Assembly: GCA_013115135.1 (NCBI GenBank)
Contig: JABANP010000769.1
Location: 1-18,343, forward strand
Reading direction: 5' to 3'
Source: Perkinsus olseni
Taxonomy: Eukaryota; Perkinsozoa; Perkinsida; Perkinsidae
DNA length: 18,343 nucleotides
Positions 6,937 through 16,268 of this stretch are shown here, in pieces (within the stretch, counting starts at the first letter, position 1; each line of letters starts with the position of its first letter). The position numbers were made by a program, and so were the translations under genes. Below the pieces are notes generated by a model. The model saw nothing but the letters and a program-made list of their open reading frames with translations, was not told the DNA's origin and searched no databases.

Positions 6937-7980
6937 CTGCGGTCGTTATAGATATGCGGTATGTTCGGGCCTCTTTGTCGATTCAGTCATGGCTCGTGAA
7001 CATCAAGCTCTGTATTACTCAATCAAATAGTCACCAACTTGAATCCTGAAAAACCAATGTTATCATCTGTGTCACAATCAGTGTCTCTCACCGGTCGTCG
7101 AAGAACTGATAAGATCAGGCATCGGTTGTCACCTCGTCGGCTCCATTCGAAAGAAATCAACCGGCTACGAGTAGGTACCGTGTCTCTCGTGGTTCATAGG
7201 CATGTCAGCGGACCGATTTTATTCCGGTACCATTCAGAGAATCTCCATGAGATGAGTAGTTAACCTTTTATCGTTAGTATACCCGTTCGGAACCTTTGCT
7301 GAGAAAATGTGAGTATGGCCGGAGAAGAGTGCGATTATCTGTGGCGTCACCGTGAAGTTCGGAACGTCAAGTTCCAGCGAGGGTAACTTCATTATACCTC
7401 GCAGTGCTTACATTTACTTACGACGTCTTATTACGACGAGAGTGTGTTTGGTTGCCTATCAGCGATAGCTGCTTCTGTCAATACCACCGGTCCGATAGTA
7501 TCGGATGAGGGATCGTGCCGTGAAGAATTTTCCTTCGCCAATTGTGAAGAGGCCCAAAGGAGCAGGTTGAAGTTGGGAATAGAAGACAGTGATTATCCTC
7601 CCGGGAGGTTCACCTGCTCCACTATCGGTTCGAGCTTCGAGCTCATCAATTGAAATCATCCTCCTTGTCTTACTCATGGATCCGCGAGGCGGCGAATCGT
7701 CGGCGTCATTGAGTCAATGTGGTCCACCCCAATGACATTGACCTCACATAAGCAGAGGGTCTCTGCCGGAGATGTTCAACGGGCTTCGAGACTTGGGGCC
7801 CGAGTCCCATACTATGAGTTGAGCCCAGAATTCTGAGACCCTCATCGACACGTCTCATGAGATGCTTCTACAACTTGCTTGTTTAGGAGCGAAATGAGTC
7901 CCACAAAAAAGGAGCTATGCCCCGTCGGCTCCAGGATCTCACCGGGGAGCGATGAGAAGCGTCGTTGATTTCGTCCATCT
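6937..7980 (+). repeat. 3' flank of copy 3, segmental duplicate of 3652-4680
   Basis: Collinear with the 3' flank of copy 2 over its whole length. The match stops near 7980, after which the DNA leads into the tRNA nucleotidyltransferase gene, while the other duplicate leads into the family relic. The junction therefore marks the right edge of the tandem array. Small open frames (7039-7263, 7444-7653) are not conserved and I see no gene. Confidence 0.85.
7705..7741. repeat. Nested inverted repeat absent from the paralogue
   Basis: Two interleaved perfect 7-base inverted pairs: GTCATTG at 7705-7711 with 7730-7736, and TCAATGT at 7714-7720 with 7735-7741. The duplicate at 4419-4426 lacks nearly 30 bases here, so this is another inverted-repeat insertion, or a deletion there, of more complex build. 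Confidence 0.75.
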
Positions 7981-8369
7981 TGTGTGACCACGGGATATGT
8001 CGTAGCGAGAGGATCTTCAATCAGGTGGCCTGAACCAGGGCATGGCAGAGTGGAACAGCTCACACCCGTTCACATCCCCGTGATTACCGGCGAATGTAGC
8101 CAGGTGGTGAGAGAATGAGAAGCGGCAATTAGCAGGCACTCGCGGATGTTTGCGCGATATCAGAGCTCTTGCTTATCTTGCCAGTTCCATGAGCGCCAGA
8201 TTGTTCATCGGGGATTAACAACAACCTCGAGAGCTCCCAGGAAGCTGTACCAGTGAGCGGCGAATAACCTGGATTACCCACGAGCAAATAGCGGCCCTTC
8301 TCGGGATTGACCCCACTCAAGATCCAATGGGAGTAGTATTATTGGTGAAACACTAAATATGACAGAGAA
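7981..8369. other. Spacer downstream of the tRNA nucleotidyltransferase fragment
   Basis: Nothing recognisable. It lies between the end of the duplicated 3' flank and the stop codon of the minus-strand gene, so it should include that gene's 3' untranslated region. The open frame 8129-8320 on the minus strand shows no similarity I can name. Confidence 0.4.
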
Positions 8370-9375
8370 TCATTTTCTGGCCTTTTCCGCCTTTCCGCCC
8401 TTATTTGCCCGGGCCACAGCCTCCGGGTTGGCAGCAACCCACTCATCAACCTCTGTCTGGAGCCATGACCGGAACTCCTGCTCATCCTTCACAACCATGC
8501 TGCAATTGCTCAGCAGCCTGTCGACTTGCTTGTCGAGGAGGACGCTCAAACCCTCTCCTCGGGGCATGCCGAAATCTTTCGCTAGTGACGCGCCATTCAC
8601 TGGGGCTCGCCAATTCCAACACCCAACAAGTCCGTTCTGCATTGCTTTCTGCCGGCAATCAACGAACCGCTGCCGCTCGGAAAGGGGTGCAAGACACTCA
8701 GCAAGGCAGAGGGCAACCACCCAATCATCCTTGAGATAACGCATGAAGTGCCCCACGAATACCGGGCTGTTCAGCTCATCCTGTGAGGCCTTCGACAGTC
8801 TAGATGCGACCTCGCTGATAGCCGACGCTCTCTCTGCTTCAGCGTTGGGGAGTTTCAGCCCGCGTCTCAGAACGCCGTAGCAAGCACAGCGAGGGGGCTT
8901 GCTCGGCTTCTCCCTCACATGAAGACCGTAGACACCCGACGTGAGAATAGCGAGGGTGAGGGCGAAATGCTGATCGTCCGTGAGACGGTGGTCCGACTCG
9001 ACTTCGCGGAGTCGATGGACCAGGGATTGCACTATAGGGCCCTGATGGAAACTGCGAACGCCTGATGAACGCCTCTCTCAACGAACAGCGTGGACCTCCG
9101 ATATTCTCACAGCACAACAATCACCGTAACAGTTACGCTCATTGCGTTGTGTGCTAAGCCATCACTCACAACTCTCGGTGACCGACCTCAAGTGACGCGA
9201 TAAGATGGTGGGTGGTGGAGAGAACCCTTACCATCGAGCGGTCGATAGCCGGAGAGGTTGATGAGAGCTTCCAGTCTGTTGACGGGGAACAGAACAGCGC
9301 AGATGCTATTGGTTTTCCGTGGAGAGGCGACGTTTCTCGCAGCCTCGATGTTCTCGCGAAATGGCTCCCCCAAGA
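8370..9375 (-). CDS. CCA-adding tRNA nucleotidyltransferase, C-terminal part only
   Basis: Enzymes of this family add CCA to tRNA 3' ends. What is visible is the helical neck/body/tail region of the eukaryotic type: an alanine-rich AARN..S stretch and LEALINLSGY (exon 9375-9232), then a long exon (9061-8370). The long exon has a TDDQHFALTLAIL helix, a LRRGLKLPNAEAE segment and, near the end, the hallmark W..APVNG followed by FGMPRG and a KDE..F.SWLQ helix. It ends in a lysine-rich tail at TGA 8370-8372. The first exon ends in GATG followed by the donor GTAAGG (9231 downward). An acceptor CAG at 9062 joins in phase, and a second one at 9032 also would. The catalytic head (GG..RD and DxD) is absent: POLQ ends only 82 bases upstream. 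It may be a truncated copy, an exon set whose 5' part I failed to see, or the tail of a fusion with POLQ. Confidence 0.75.
9062..9231 (-). other. Intron in the tRNA nucleotidyltransferase gene with a large hairpin
   Basis: Donor GTAAGG at the high-coordinate end, acceptor TCAG at the low end (170 bases). The alternative acceptor would make it 200 bases. The intron contains an imperfect hairpin at 9111-9154, with a perfect core CGTAAC-A-GTTACG at 9125-9137 and outer arms both reading CACAAC-like sequence. Confidence 0.6.
9111..9154. repeat. Imperfect long hairpin
   Basis: Arms of about 20 bases with a single-base centre (A at 9131). The inner six pairs are perfect, and the outer part AGCACAAC pairs with GTTGTGTGCT allowing a small bulge. 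It lies wholly in the predicted intron of the tRNA nucleotidyltransferase gene. Confidence 0.7.
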
Positions 9376-9456
9376 CTCATCAGCACAGAGTGCGTTAACC
9401 ATGGAAACTTCCCCGAGAATGGCTCCATAAAACTCATGCAAATAGGTTATGAGAAA

Positions 9457-12400
9457 CTATGCACCGATACATGCTGTTTGTATAGATCCCCAGGTCCGGC
9501 CTGTCCCCCACTTCACCTGCAGTTTGACGGTCAATGGAACAGCCTTCACCATAGCCTCCACGACAATGTCTACAATATCCTCGACCCGATCTTCATCGAC
9601 CTCGAGGAGCAGCTCGTCGTGAATTTGCAGGAGTATTTCAGCTGGGGGACGACTGAAAGGAAAAATCCTCGATGGAGTTCTCCCACTGACCAACGATGAG
9701 CTACCCGTTCTCGTCCCGCATCGCCATCAGCCTCGCGGCGACTTTCAAGGTAGCGGCTTTCATGATGTCTGCCGCACTAGCTTGGCACGTGGTGTTCACG
9801 GCTTGCCTCTGCGCTCTTGCTCGCTCCTGTGGACTGCCACCGAGCCCAGCCAAATGCCGAGGTCGGCCAAGTATACTCGGTACAGACGCGCCCTCCCTGG
9901 TGGCATCCTGGATGACTGACCTCGTCCACTCACGCACTCGTGGAAACTCGCTGTTGAATTTGTTCATCAGAGCTTCACCCTCCGCTAGTGTGACACCCAT
10001 TTCTCGAGACAGACTGCGAGCGCCCATACCGTAAATCACCCCATAAACTAGCTGCTTGATGCCATTGCGCTCTACGTCAGTGACCTGGCTCAGCGGCTTG
10101 GACAGCCACGTTGACGCTATGTGGATAAAGATGTCGTGGGCCGGCTCCCCTGAACGTTCTGCAACTGGCTGGTTGAAAAGTGCGATGAGCCTCGGATCTC
10201 CACAGAAGTGTGCCAAGAGCCGGGCCTAACCATACGTAATGGTGGGTTCGTTGCCGCAACGGACTATATCACCTCAAGCTGGCAGTAGTCAACACTGAGA
10301 AGCAATCGCCCCTTGGGAGCCACGAAGGCATCCCGTAGGGCTATAATGCGTTTCCGAGCATCGGCATCAACACCAGTGAGTGTGACGGCGGCATTCTGAC
10401 GAAAGACTTGGTCCGCAGGGAACCTGAGTGTCAACCGGTTTTCTGAGTTGCACGGGTCCCTCTTGGAGGCCCACACGAGCTTCTGCCCCGTCGCGAGCTG
10501 CACTGTACACTGAGGGACCCGACGAGCTGCATCCGCGTTGTCGTAACCCGGCCAACCATGTGTGGACCAGTATCTGAACACTATGGCTTCAATGCTTATG
10601 GATTGAAATATAGTCCTACTCGCCGAGAGGGCGCCCCCTCACAGCAGCCGAGATCGCACCGGGAACGATATCGTCGGCTGCAGTAAGGCTGCCAGACACG
10701 GAGACTAGTCTGCCTTCGACGAGGGCCCGATGCGCGGGCGGAGGCGCAGTTATGAGGGACGCGAATACGTCGGTACCTAAACAACCTGAAGGGGAAGCAT
10801 CCCGCAACCGGAGAACCACCTTCTTGTAGCAAATTGAGGTGTCCTCCATGAAAATCAGTCGCCACAGAGGGCCGGCACACATCTGCTATTTCGAAAGCAT
10901 TCTCCACCGTCAGCAAATTCGGGTCCGTTGACTTCAGCCGCCCCGTAGCAGTGCCTGTCAGTAGACAGGAGGGCAATGGAGGAAGCAGGGTGAATGATGT
11001 GCGAAGGAGCTTACCCGTCTGGGAGAAGACAGTGTGAACTCTCAGCCCATCGTGTATCACGTGACGGTCGATGATAGCGTATTTACTCAGTGCGTGACTG
11101 AGACGCCGGTGCTCTATGATCCAGTCAAAGAGATCACGGCAGCGCTCGGGAGGTTCAAGTTGCATGAGCATCTTCTGGTCCACGGCGTAGATTTTGTGAC
11201 CGTTCTTCTTCACCTTACGCGGCCTCAGTCCTTCGGGTACCGGTACAGCAAGGTCATCGAATATGGCCTTGCTAACATCCTCGGCGTTCCCTAGGGCTAC
11301 ATAGCGGCCAACAGCCTCTCGAACGGCTACTTCGAGAGCCTGTATTTTATACCTCGCATGTTTGCCCTGCCAGTGAAACCAGTAAGACGGAGTGACCATT
11401 AGCCCTGTCGTCTCCATGTCGACGAGAAGAGCAGCAGTGGGTGCCTCCAACGTAACAAGGAGCTCGAGGAGGCCTGGGTGCTGCACCAAGCCACGACCAA
11501 GTTCCGCGCAGAGAGTGTAGAGAGCAAGACACTGCTTCAAGTCGCGGTCGAGATAATGAGGAGCTGACAGTTGCTTGACATACTTCTCCAGCGACGGGCC
11601 AGTCGAGTCTTCCGGGTTGCGGAGCCAGGACATAAGTTGCGGGTCTACGACGACCGTAGACGTACACGCTGAGCACCGCATGACGGGGTTCTTTTGCTTC
11701 AACAACCTCCAGAAGTCAGCCGCTGATTCTGTGATGATGAGTTTATATTGAGCCGTGTTCTCGAGGATGCACCTCAATTCATCCATAGACTCGTCCACTA
11801 TAGCGTATTCCACGGCATTGCCGTGAAGCCACATTACGGTCATGCTGTCCCGGACTCCTGGTTGGCATACCAGAACATTGACTCCCCCACGGATGACGTC
11901 GGTGAGGTCGAAGAGACCCCCTTCACTGGCGAGGGGAGGCATAGCGGCGAGGAACCGCACCATCCAGTAGCGCTGCTGCAAGTCTCGGGGGTTGGCAACC
12001 GAGCTACGGCGTCGCTCTGTCGATTCGATGTCCTGCTCGAGGAGGGAGGTGTCCGGGGTGGCAGCCTCACCCGAAGTGCGAACACAGGCTGTTGTGAGAC
12101 GCCTTCGCTTGGCCGGATGCAACGATGAGAGTGCTTGCCCTTCAGCTGAGGATCTTGACAACTTGTCCTTCAGCGTGAGACTCCTACGGCCGAGTCTACT
12201 CAAACCAGCTGACAGCCGCTCAGGGTCCACCTCGACAGTCACATCGCCCCGGTTGCGTTGAGATGCCCACAGGAACTCTGTCGGATCCAATACGTCGTTA
12301 TAGCCCGTCGCAGGCGTGAACCCCACCTGGGATGGGTCCCCGCAGCCACCACCAGGAGTGAACATACTGGCAGACGACAGACGAGTAGATCTGACAGGAC

Positions 12401-14906
12401 TGCGCGGCTGCACTGTGGGGTCATTCTCGTCAGAAACATATGGTGTACTTAGCACAACAGGAGGAGCCTCCGGTATAGGCCGGTGGGAGACCGTGACTTG
12501 AACCTCCCTAGCCTCTCTCAGCTTCTGCTTTCGCTGCTCTTTGGCCGTGAGGGCAGCGTCCTTGATGAGCCTCTCAAGAGCGTCTTCCGGTACATCAGGA
12601 ATCTGTCGCGGTAGAACACGCCGCAGGACCGACTGTAGTTCTTGAGGAGTAGCACCAGCCACCATCTTCGGACTCACAAACCCCGCATCATACAACTGGC
12701 GTGCCCAGGCCGGCGACAGCTTGGGTATCTCCGAGAGAGCGAGCAGCTCAGGCCGACGATGGCACATGCTTGACAGGCGGCCAGCAAAGGTGTCGAAGAC
12801 GGACTCCAGGACTCTCCAGCGGAGTTTGCCACAGAAAACCGCAATGCACGAAGTGAACGCACTGGCAGAGGATATGAGGGACTGCAGCAAGCCTCGGCCT
12901 ATCTTCGATCCAAAGCGATGGATAACCTGCTCTATCGGTATCTCACACATTAGGGCCCAAATTAGGAGGGTACTGTAGAACTTCACGACACGGCGGCAAC
13001 CTTCAGGATCGCGCTCTTTCGCAGCTTGACTGAGTCTCCCTTGTATCGAGGCTTGTTGTATCTTCGCCATACTGATGCCAATAACATCCAGAGACGCTTG
13101 CTGCTGCTTATTAAGGTCGCCCTCAACAACGGCAGCATAGACATTCCAGTCGATCAACGACTCGGAAACTGACGCTTCCCATGGCGTCGCCAGGTAGATT
13201 AAGTGAAGCTCTCCCTCCAGGCACAGACCGGTCTGATTCCGAAGGCGCTTCAGCTCCTCCCAAAGGACGATACCCGCTTCACAGCTGAGGCCGCTGGCAC
13301 ACACAGCTCGTCCGAGAGGAGTGGCCATGTACAGCTGGTTGTCACGGTTAAAGTGGACCATCTCTGTCGATAACAGGTACTTCATTCCGGCGTGGACCGC
13401 AGGAAAATCCTCAGCTACGCTGTTGCGCCTCCTCTGCTGGTCGCTTGGTGCGTCGAGCTGGCGATCCAGGAAGGTGGCTCTCGCCAAACGCATGATCTGA
13501 TCGTCCTTCATCTGGCCGGCCGTCGCCATAACCTCTAATAAGAGACGCTGTAAGCCTACACAGTTCTGGCCAAGAGCGCTTCTTAGAGGCGGCAACGCAG
13601 CCACGGCCATCGACGTTACACGTTTCTTCTCAACTTCGCTGGAGCAAATGACGTAGCTTTCACCCGAGGCACTAGAATGGCCCGACCGGCCGGCTCTACC
13701 AGACATCTGTCGGTACCTTGTCGTGTCGAGGAACTCCGTGGCGATGAATGGAGTTCTAAAGACGACTCGCTGGGCAGGAAGGTTCACACCAGCTGCGAGA
13801 GTACTGGTACAAGTAAGGCACGTAATAGCTCCACTTCTATATCCCCGCTCCACAATATCCCGCTCCTCAGTAGTGAGGCCGCTGTGGTGGAAGGCCACCC
13901 CGACCAAGATGCCATCAGCCAAGTTCTTGTCCAGCCCGGCGCCAGTGTTGCAGCTGCACAGTTCGAGCTCAGCACGAAGTTGAAGACGGTGGTTATGGAT
14001 ATCCTGGGGCGCAGGAGGGGCGGACGCCCAGGGCAACGATTTGGTCAGAAGACCGCATGCTACCTCACACTTCATTTTTGACGGGCAAAACACGAGTACT
14101 GAATTGCCGACTGATACGGCCTCCCACACGGCGAGCATGAACCCGTCGGTATCGGTCGCGGGCATCAGCTTATTGGAGTCTTCAAGTGCACGAACTGGTC
14201 TACGATCTCCATCACAAGTGAAGACAGTTCGCTTGCACACTACGTACTCGTGCAGGGGGACGGGCCGGAAGTCCGTGACGTAAAGGCTGGCATCAAGCCA
14301 GGCTGCTACTTCAGAGACATTCGGAAGCGTCGCAGACATGCCGACTATTTGGCATGTTGGGGCGAAGTACCGCACCTTAGCTACTAGGACTTCCAGGAGG
14401 TACCCCCGCTGGCTATCGCCGAGAAGATGGAGCTCGTCCAATACCAGGCAGCCTAGCAGTCGTGAGAGTTCTGACCCAGGATCAACTCCCGGCTGTTCCA
14501 GCAGCGCGTTGACCAAGCTGTTAGCCTTCTCGATAGTACACACCGCTATGTCGTACCGTTCCATCGCGAGGAAGTTGCCAGAAGAACCTCCGTAAAAAGC
14601 CTGCACCTTGTATTGAGCAGGGCGGCAAAGACTCTGGAGGTAGGCCTCTTTCTCCGAGACCACACTGATATACGGTAGCACGAATAGAGCACGACGGCCA
14701 TCACCAGCGAGTCGGCGGAGCATGACGATCTCGGACACCAGGGTTTTGCCACCACTGGTTGGGGCGCAGTAGATGAGGTTTCGGTTACCCTCGAGGACAC
14801 CAGGAAGGGAGAGGCACTCACTCTGCCACTCGTAGAGCTGGTTCACACCTCTCGTACGGTATACCGATACCAATGACTCCTTCAGACCGAACGAGCCGAT
14901 ATCCAT
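9457..14906 (-). CDS. POLQ: DNA polymerase theta (helicase plus family A polymerase)
   Basis: Polymerase theta joins broken DNA ends through short homologies and extends them. The model is complement(join(9457..9652, 9705..10225, 10273..10580, 10660..10822, 10881..10954, 11015..14906)), giving 1717 residues with consistent phase throughout. The helicase half shows EWQSECL, Walker A APTSGGKT (48-55), DELH (157-160), GMSATLPN and QMSGRAGRSG (400-409), and a DFRPVPL stretch typical of POLQ. A winged-helix/helical region follows, then a linker of about 300 residues, far shorter than in animals. The polymerase half starts near 1157 (DMETTGLMV) and has TATGRLKSTDPN. Motif A is VDYCQLE (Asp at 10288-10290), motif B is RNGIKQLVYGVIYG, and motif C is QIHDELLLEV (Asp at 9616-9618), ending GRTWGS. 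All catalytic residues are present; motif A has Cys where Ser is usual. About 137 residues separate FEI from RDAFVAP. ATG 14906 starts right at the homology. The frame reading on to 10596 is intron read-through. Confidence 0.93.
9653..9704 (-). other. POLQ intron 5 (52 bases)
   Basis: Donor GTAGCT, acceptor TTTCAG after a T-rich run. Splicing is in phase 2 and joins MRDENG to RPPAEILLQIHDEL, restoring motif C to the frame of motif B. The frame otherwise closes at once. Confidence 0.85.
10226..10272 (-). other. POLQ intron 4 (47 bases)
   Basis: Donor GTGATA, acceptor GGTTAG. Splicing in phase 0 joins VDYCQLE to ARLLAHFCGD, recreating the conserved continuation of motif A (consensus DYSQIELR.LAH). 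It contains an in-frame TAG, so it must be removed. Confidence 0.9.
10581..10659 (-). other. POLQ intron 3 (79 bases, placement uncertain)
   Basis: A frame change between the two exons of the polymerase insertion requires an intron here. Donor GTGCGA after CCCG and acceptor CCATAG give a phase-1 join that keeps the whole gene in frame. Other GT-AG pairs nearby could serve, so the boundaries are tentative. Confidence 0.45.
10823..10880 (-). other. POLQ intron 2 (58 bases, probable)
   Basis: Donor GTGTGC after GCAGAT, acceptor CTACAAG, with a CTGAT-like branch sequence in the middle. It moves the frame from the one encoding DPNLLTVENAFEI to the one encoding VVLRLRDASPSG. Its size matches the neighbouring introns. 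Confidence 0.6.
10955..11014 (-). other. POLQ intron 1 (60 bases, in frame)
   Basis: Donor GTAAGC, acceptor CTGACAG with CTACTGAC just upstream. Its length is a multiple of three and it has no stop, so it hides in the open frame as 20 extra residues. Removing it joins VFSQTG to TATGRLKST, the conserved family A motif. Confidence 0.9.
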
Positions 14907-16007
14907 AAATGCCCGAAATTTTCAACGAAAATAAACTATTGGTCAGATAAACTAGCAAATAAACGCCGAGTTTTCCCCTTTAGCTTCGAGCAGGACAGCT
15001 TACCGGTAAGATCTGGGGGGTACTTTACTCAACACTACCAGCTATTGGAGAAACGATGCGTTCTGGTGTATAATTATTGACCAGTCGGCGGGGACTTTCA
15101 TGTCGAAGAAATCGAGACATTCCCAAATCACATGAGCTATAATCGACATTAGATGCTCGAGAACTGGGGCTTCAGGCCGTGAGACTGCTACTTTTGGACT
15201 CCCCCTGCACAGTGTTCCGTGCGAGGATTTGCACCCGTGGTTTTCATGAACCAGCCCTTACTGTAGGAAGTAGCGTAGAAGGGAACTAGCGATATACCGA
15301 CGTCCTATTCGAATGGTTGAGTCCACCGTATGAAAACCTCCCATCCCTCTACGTGCAAACGTTGGAGAATGTCTCATCTTGCAGCGTCAGCCGCATCAAG
15401 CGTTGCCCCACGACCTAGAAGTTCAATTGAGGTAAACACTCCCGATGCTTTCAGATAGTTACTCCAACAGTCCGGCGCAGCAGCCATACACAAGAAAGCA
15501 TCAAAGCGGCAATACTCAATAGCTCAATCACTTATGATAAGCCTATAACAACTCTGCACAATAGGGCCAGACTTGTGTTCCCAAAAGCGGTAGGACATGG
15601 CAACCTCGCTTGCCTGAGCCTCCTCTCATTATCAACTATGCCGGGCTCAATTCAAAGACCTGTTAGTACCCGCGCTCTCGAGCCGTAGACTACCGAGTAG
15701 TTATTCCCGGCTATGCAGTACAATCAGTTGGCCGGATACACCTACCACGTGGATCTCACTGTTGGCTGTTCCTAAGCTGCAGTCTGCATCGGCATTCTAC
15801 AAAGATGGGATTTCCAAGGTGGCATAATGCGGGCAATTCCCCTCATGAACAAGCAAAACAGAGCTGCAAGCGCAGTCTCGCATTCTCCGGGTCCCTGAAT
15901 CCTCGCACGGTTCGTTTGATTCCATTAGGCGCACGCGATCATTAGTTGGATTAGTTGGCTCACATTTCCTACAACCACGAAGCTTGGGTGAGCGCAGCAG
16001 ATGGCTA
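14907..16007. other. Gene-poor region upstream of POLQ
   Basis: No supported gene. The part next to 14906 should hold the POLQ promoter and leader, but no motif is clear enough to call. An even palindrome CTTACCGGTAAG lies at 14999-15010. The minus-strand frame 15797-16198 (133 codons with a true ATG) has no recognisable domain, and I leave it out as a gene. Confidence 0.5.
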
Positions 16008-16029
16008 GACCGAAGTTCGGTCACCGAAC
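16008..16029. repeat. Micro inverted triplet, perfect
   Basis: ACCGAA, G, its reverse complement, C, ACCGAA, with both outer bases pairing (full 7-8-7 form). It lies outside the tandem array, so the process is not limited to the gene family. Confidence 0.9.
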
Positions 16030-16246
16030 CACCAAATTGCAACCAACGGCCCGACACCGGAGACGATATCGACGGAAGCCGCAGACTTGAGTCCGGTACC
16101 GCAAAAAGGTCGCGAGTTGTGGTGAGGTCTACAAGCCAGTACTGCGAGATGATCGCGAGTCGCGCAACTGAACGCTGACTCGCGTCAGAAACCGTCATTG
16201 CGGAACCCGCAACTAACCTACTAGTCTACTGCGTAGACATCCTTTA

Positions 16247-16268
16247 TTGACTTCAAGTCAACGACTTG
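16247..16268. repeat. Micro inverted triplet (one mismatch)
   Basis: TGACTT, C, its reverse complement, A, CGACTT. The first pair forms a perfect 7-1-7 palindrome, the third hexamer has one mismatch, and the outer bases pair. Confidence 0.8.

Noticed and set aside
3701..7263. Open frames in the 3' flanks (3701-3943, 4388-4591, 7039-7263, 7444-7653)
   Set aside because: The collinear duplicate does not keep the same frame open, so there is no sign of protein constraint.
8359..8739. Plus-strand frames opposite the tRNA nucleotidyltransferase exon
   Set aside because: They are shadows. Only the minus strand shows the conserved APVNG and KDE..F.SWLQ features.
10596..10880. The 3' part of the long POLQ open frame, and a separate 88-codon frame at 10616-10882
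   Set aside because: The first is arginine-rich read-through beyond a splice site. The second is partly used as an exon in the model but is not a gene of its own.
15797..16198. 133-codon minus-strand open frame with a true ATG
   Set aside because: No domain, no paralogue, and the micro inverted triplet at 16008 lies inside it, as it does in other non-coding DNA.
673..16268. CRISPR array or satellite as the explanation of the repeated short units
   Set aside because: The units share no sequence with each other and have no regular spacing. Only their internal geometry is constant, and the host is eukaryotic.
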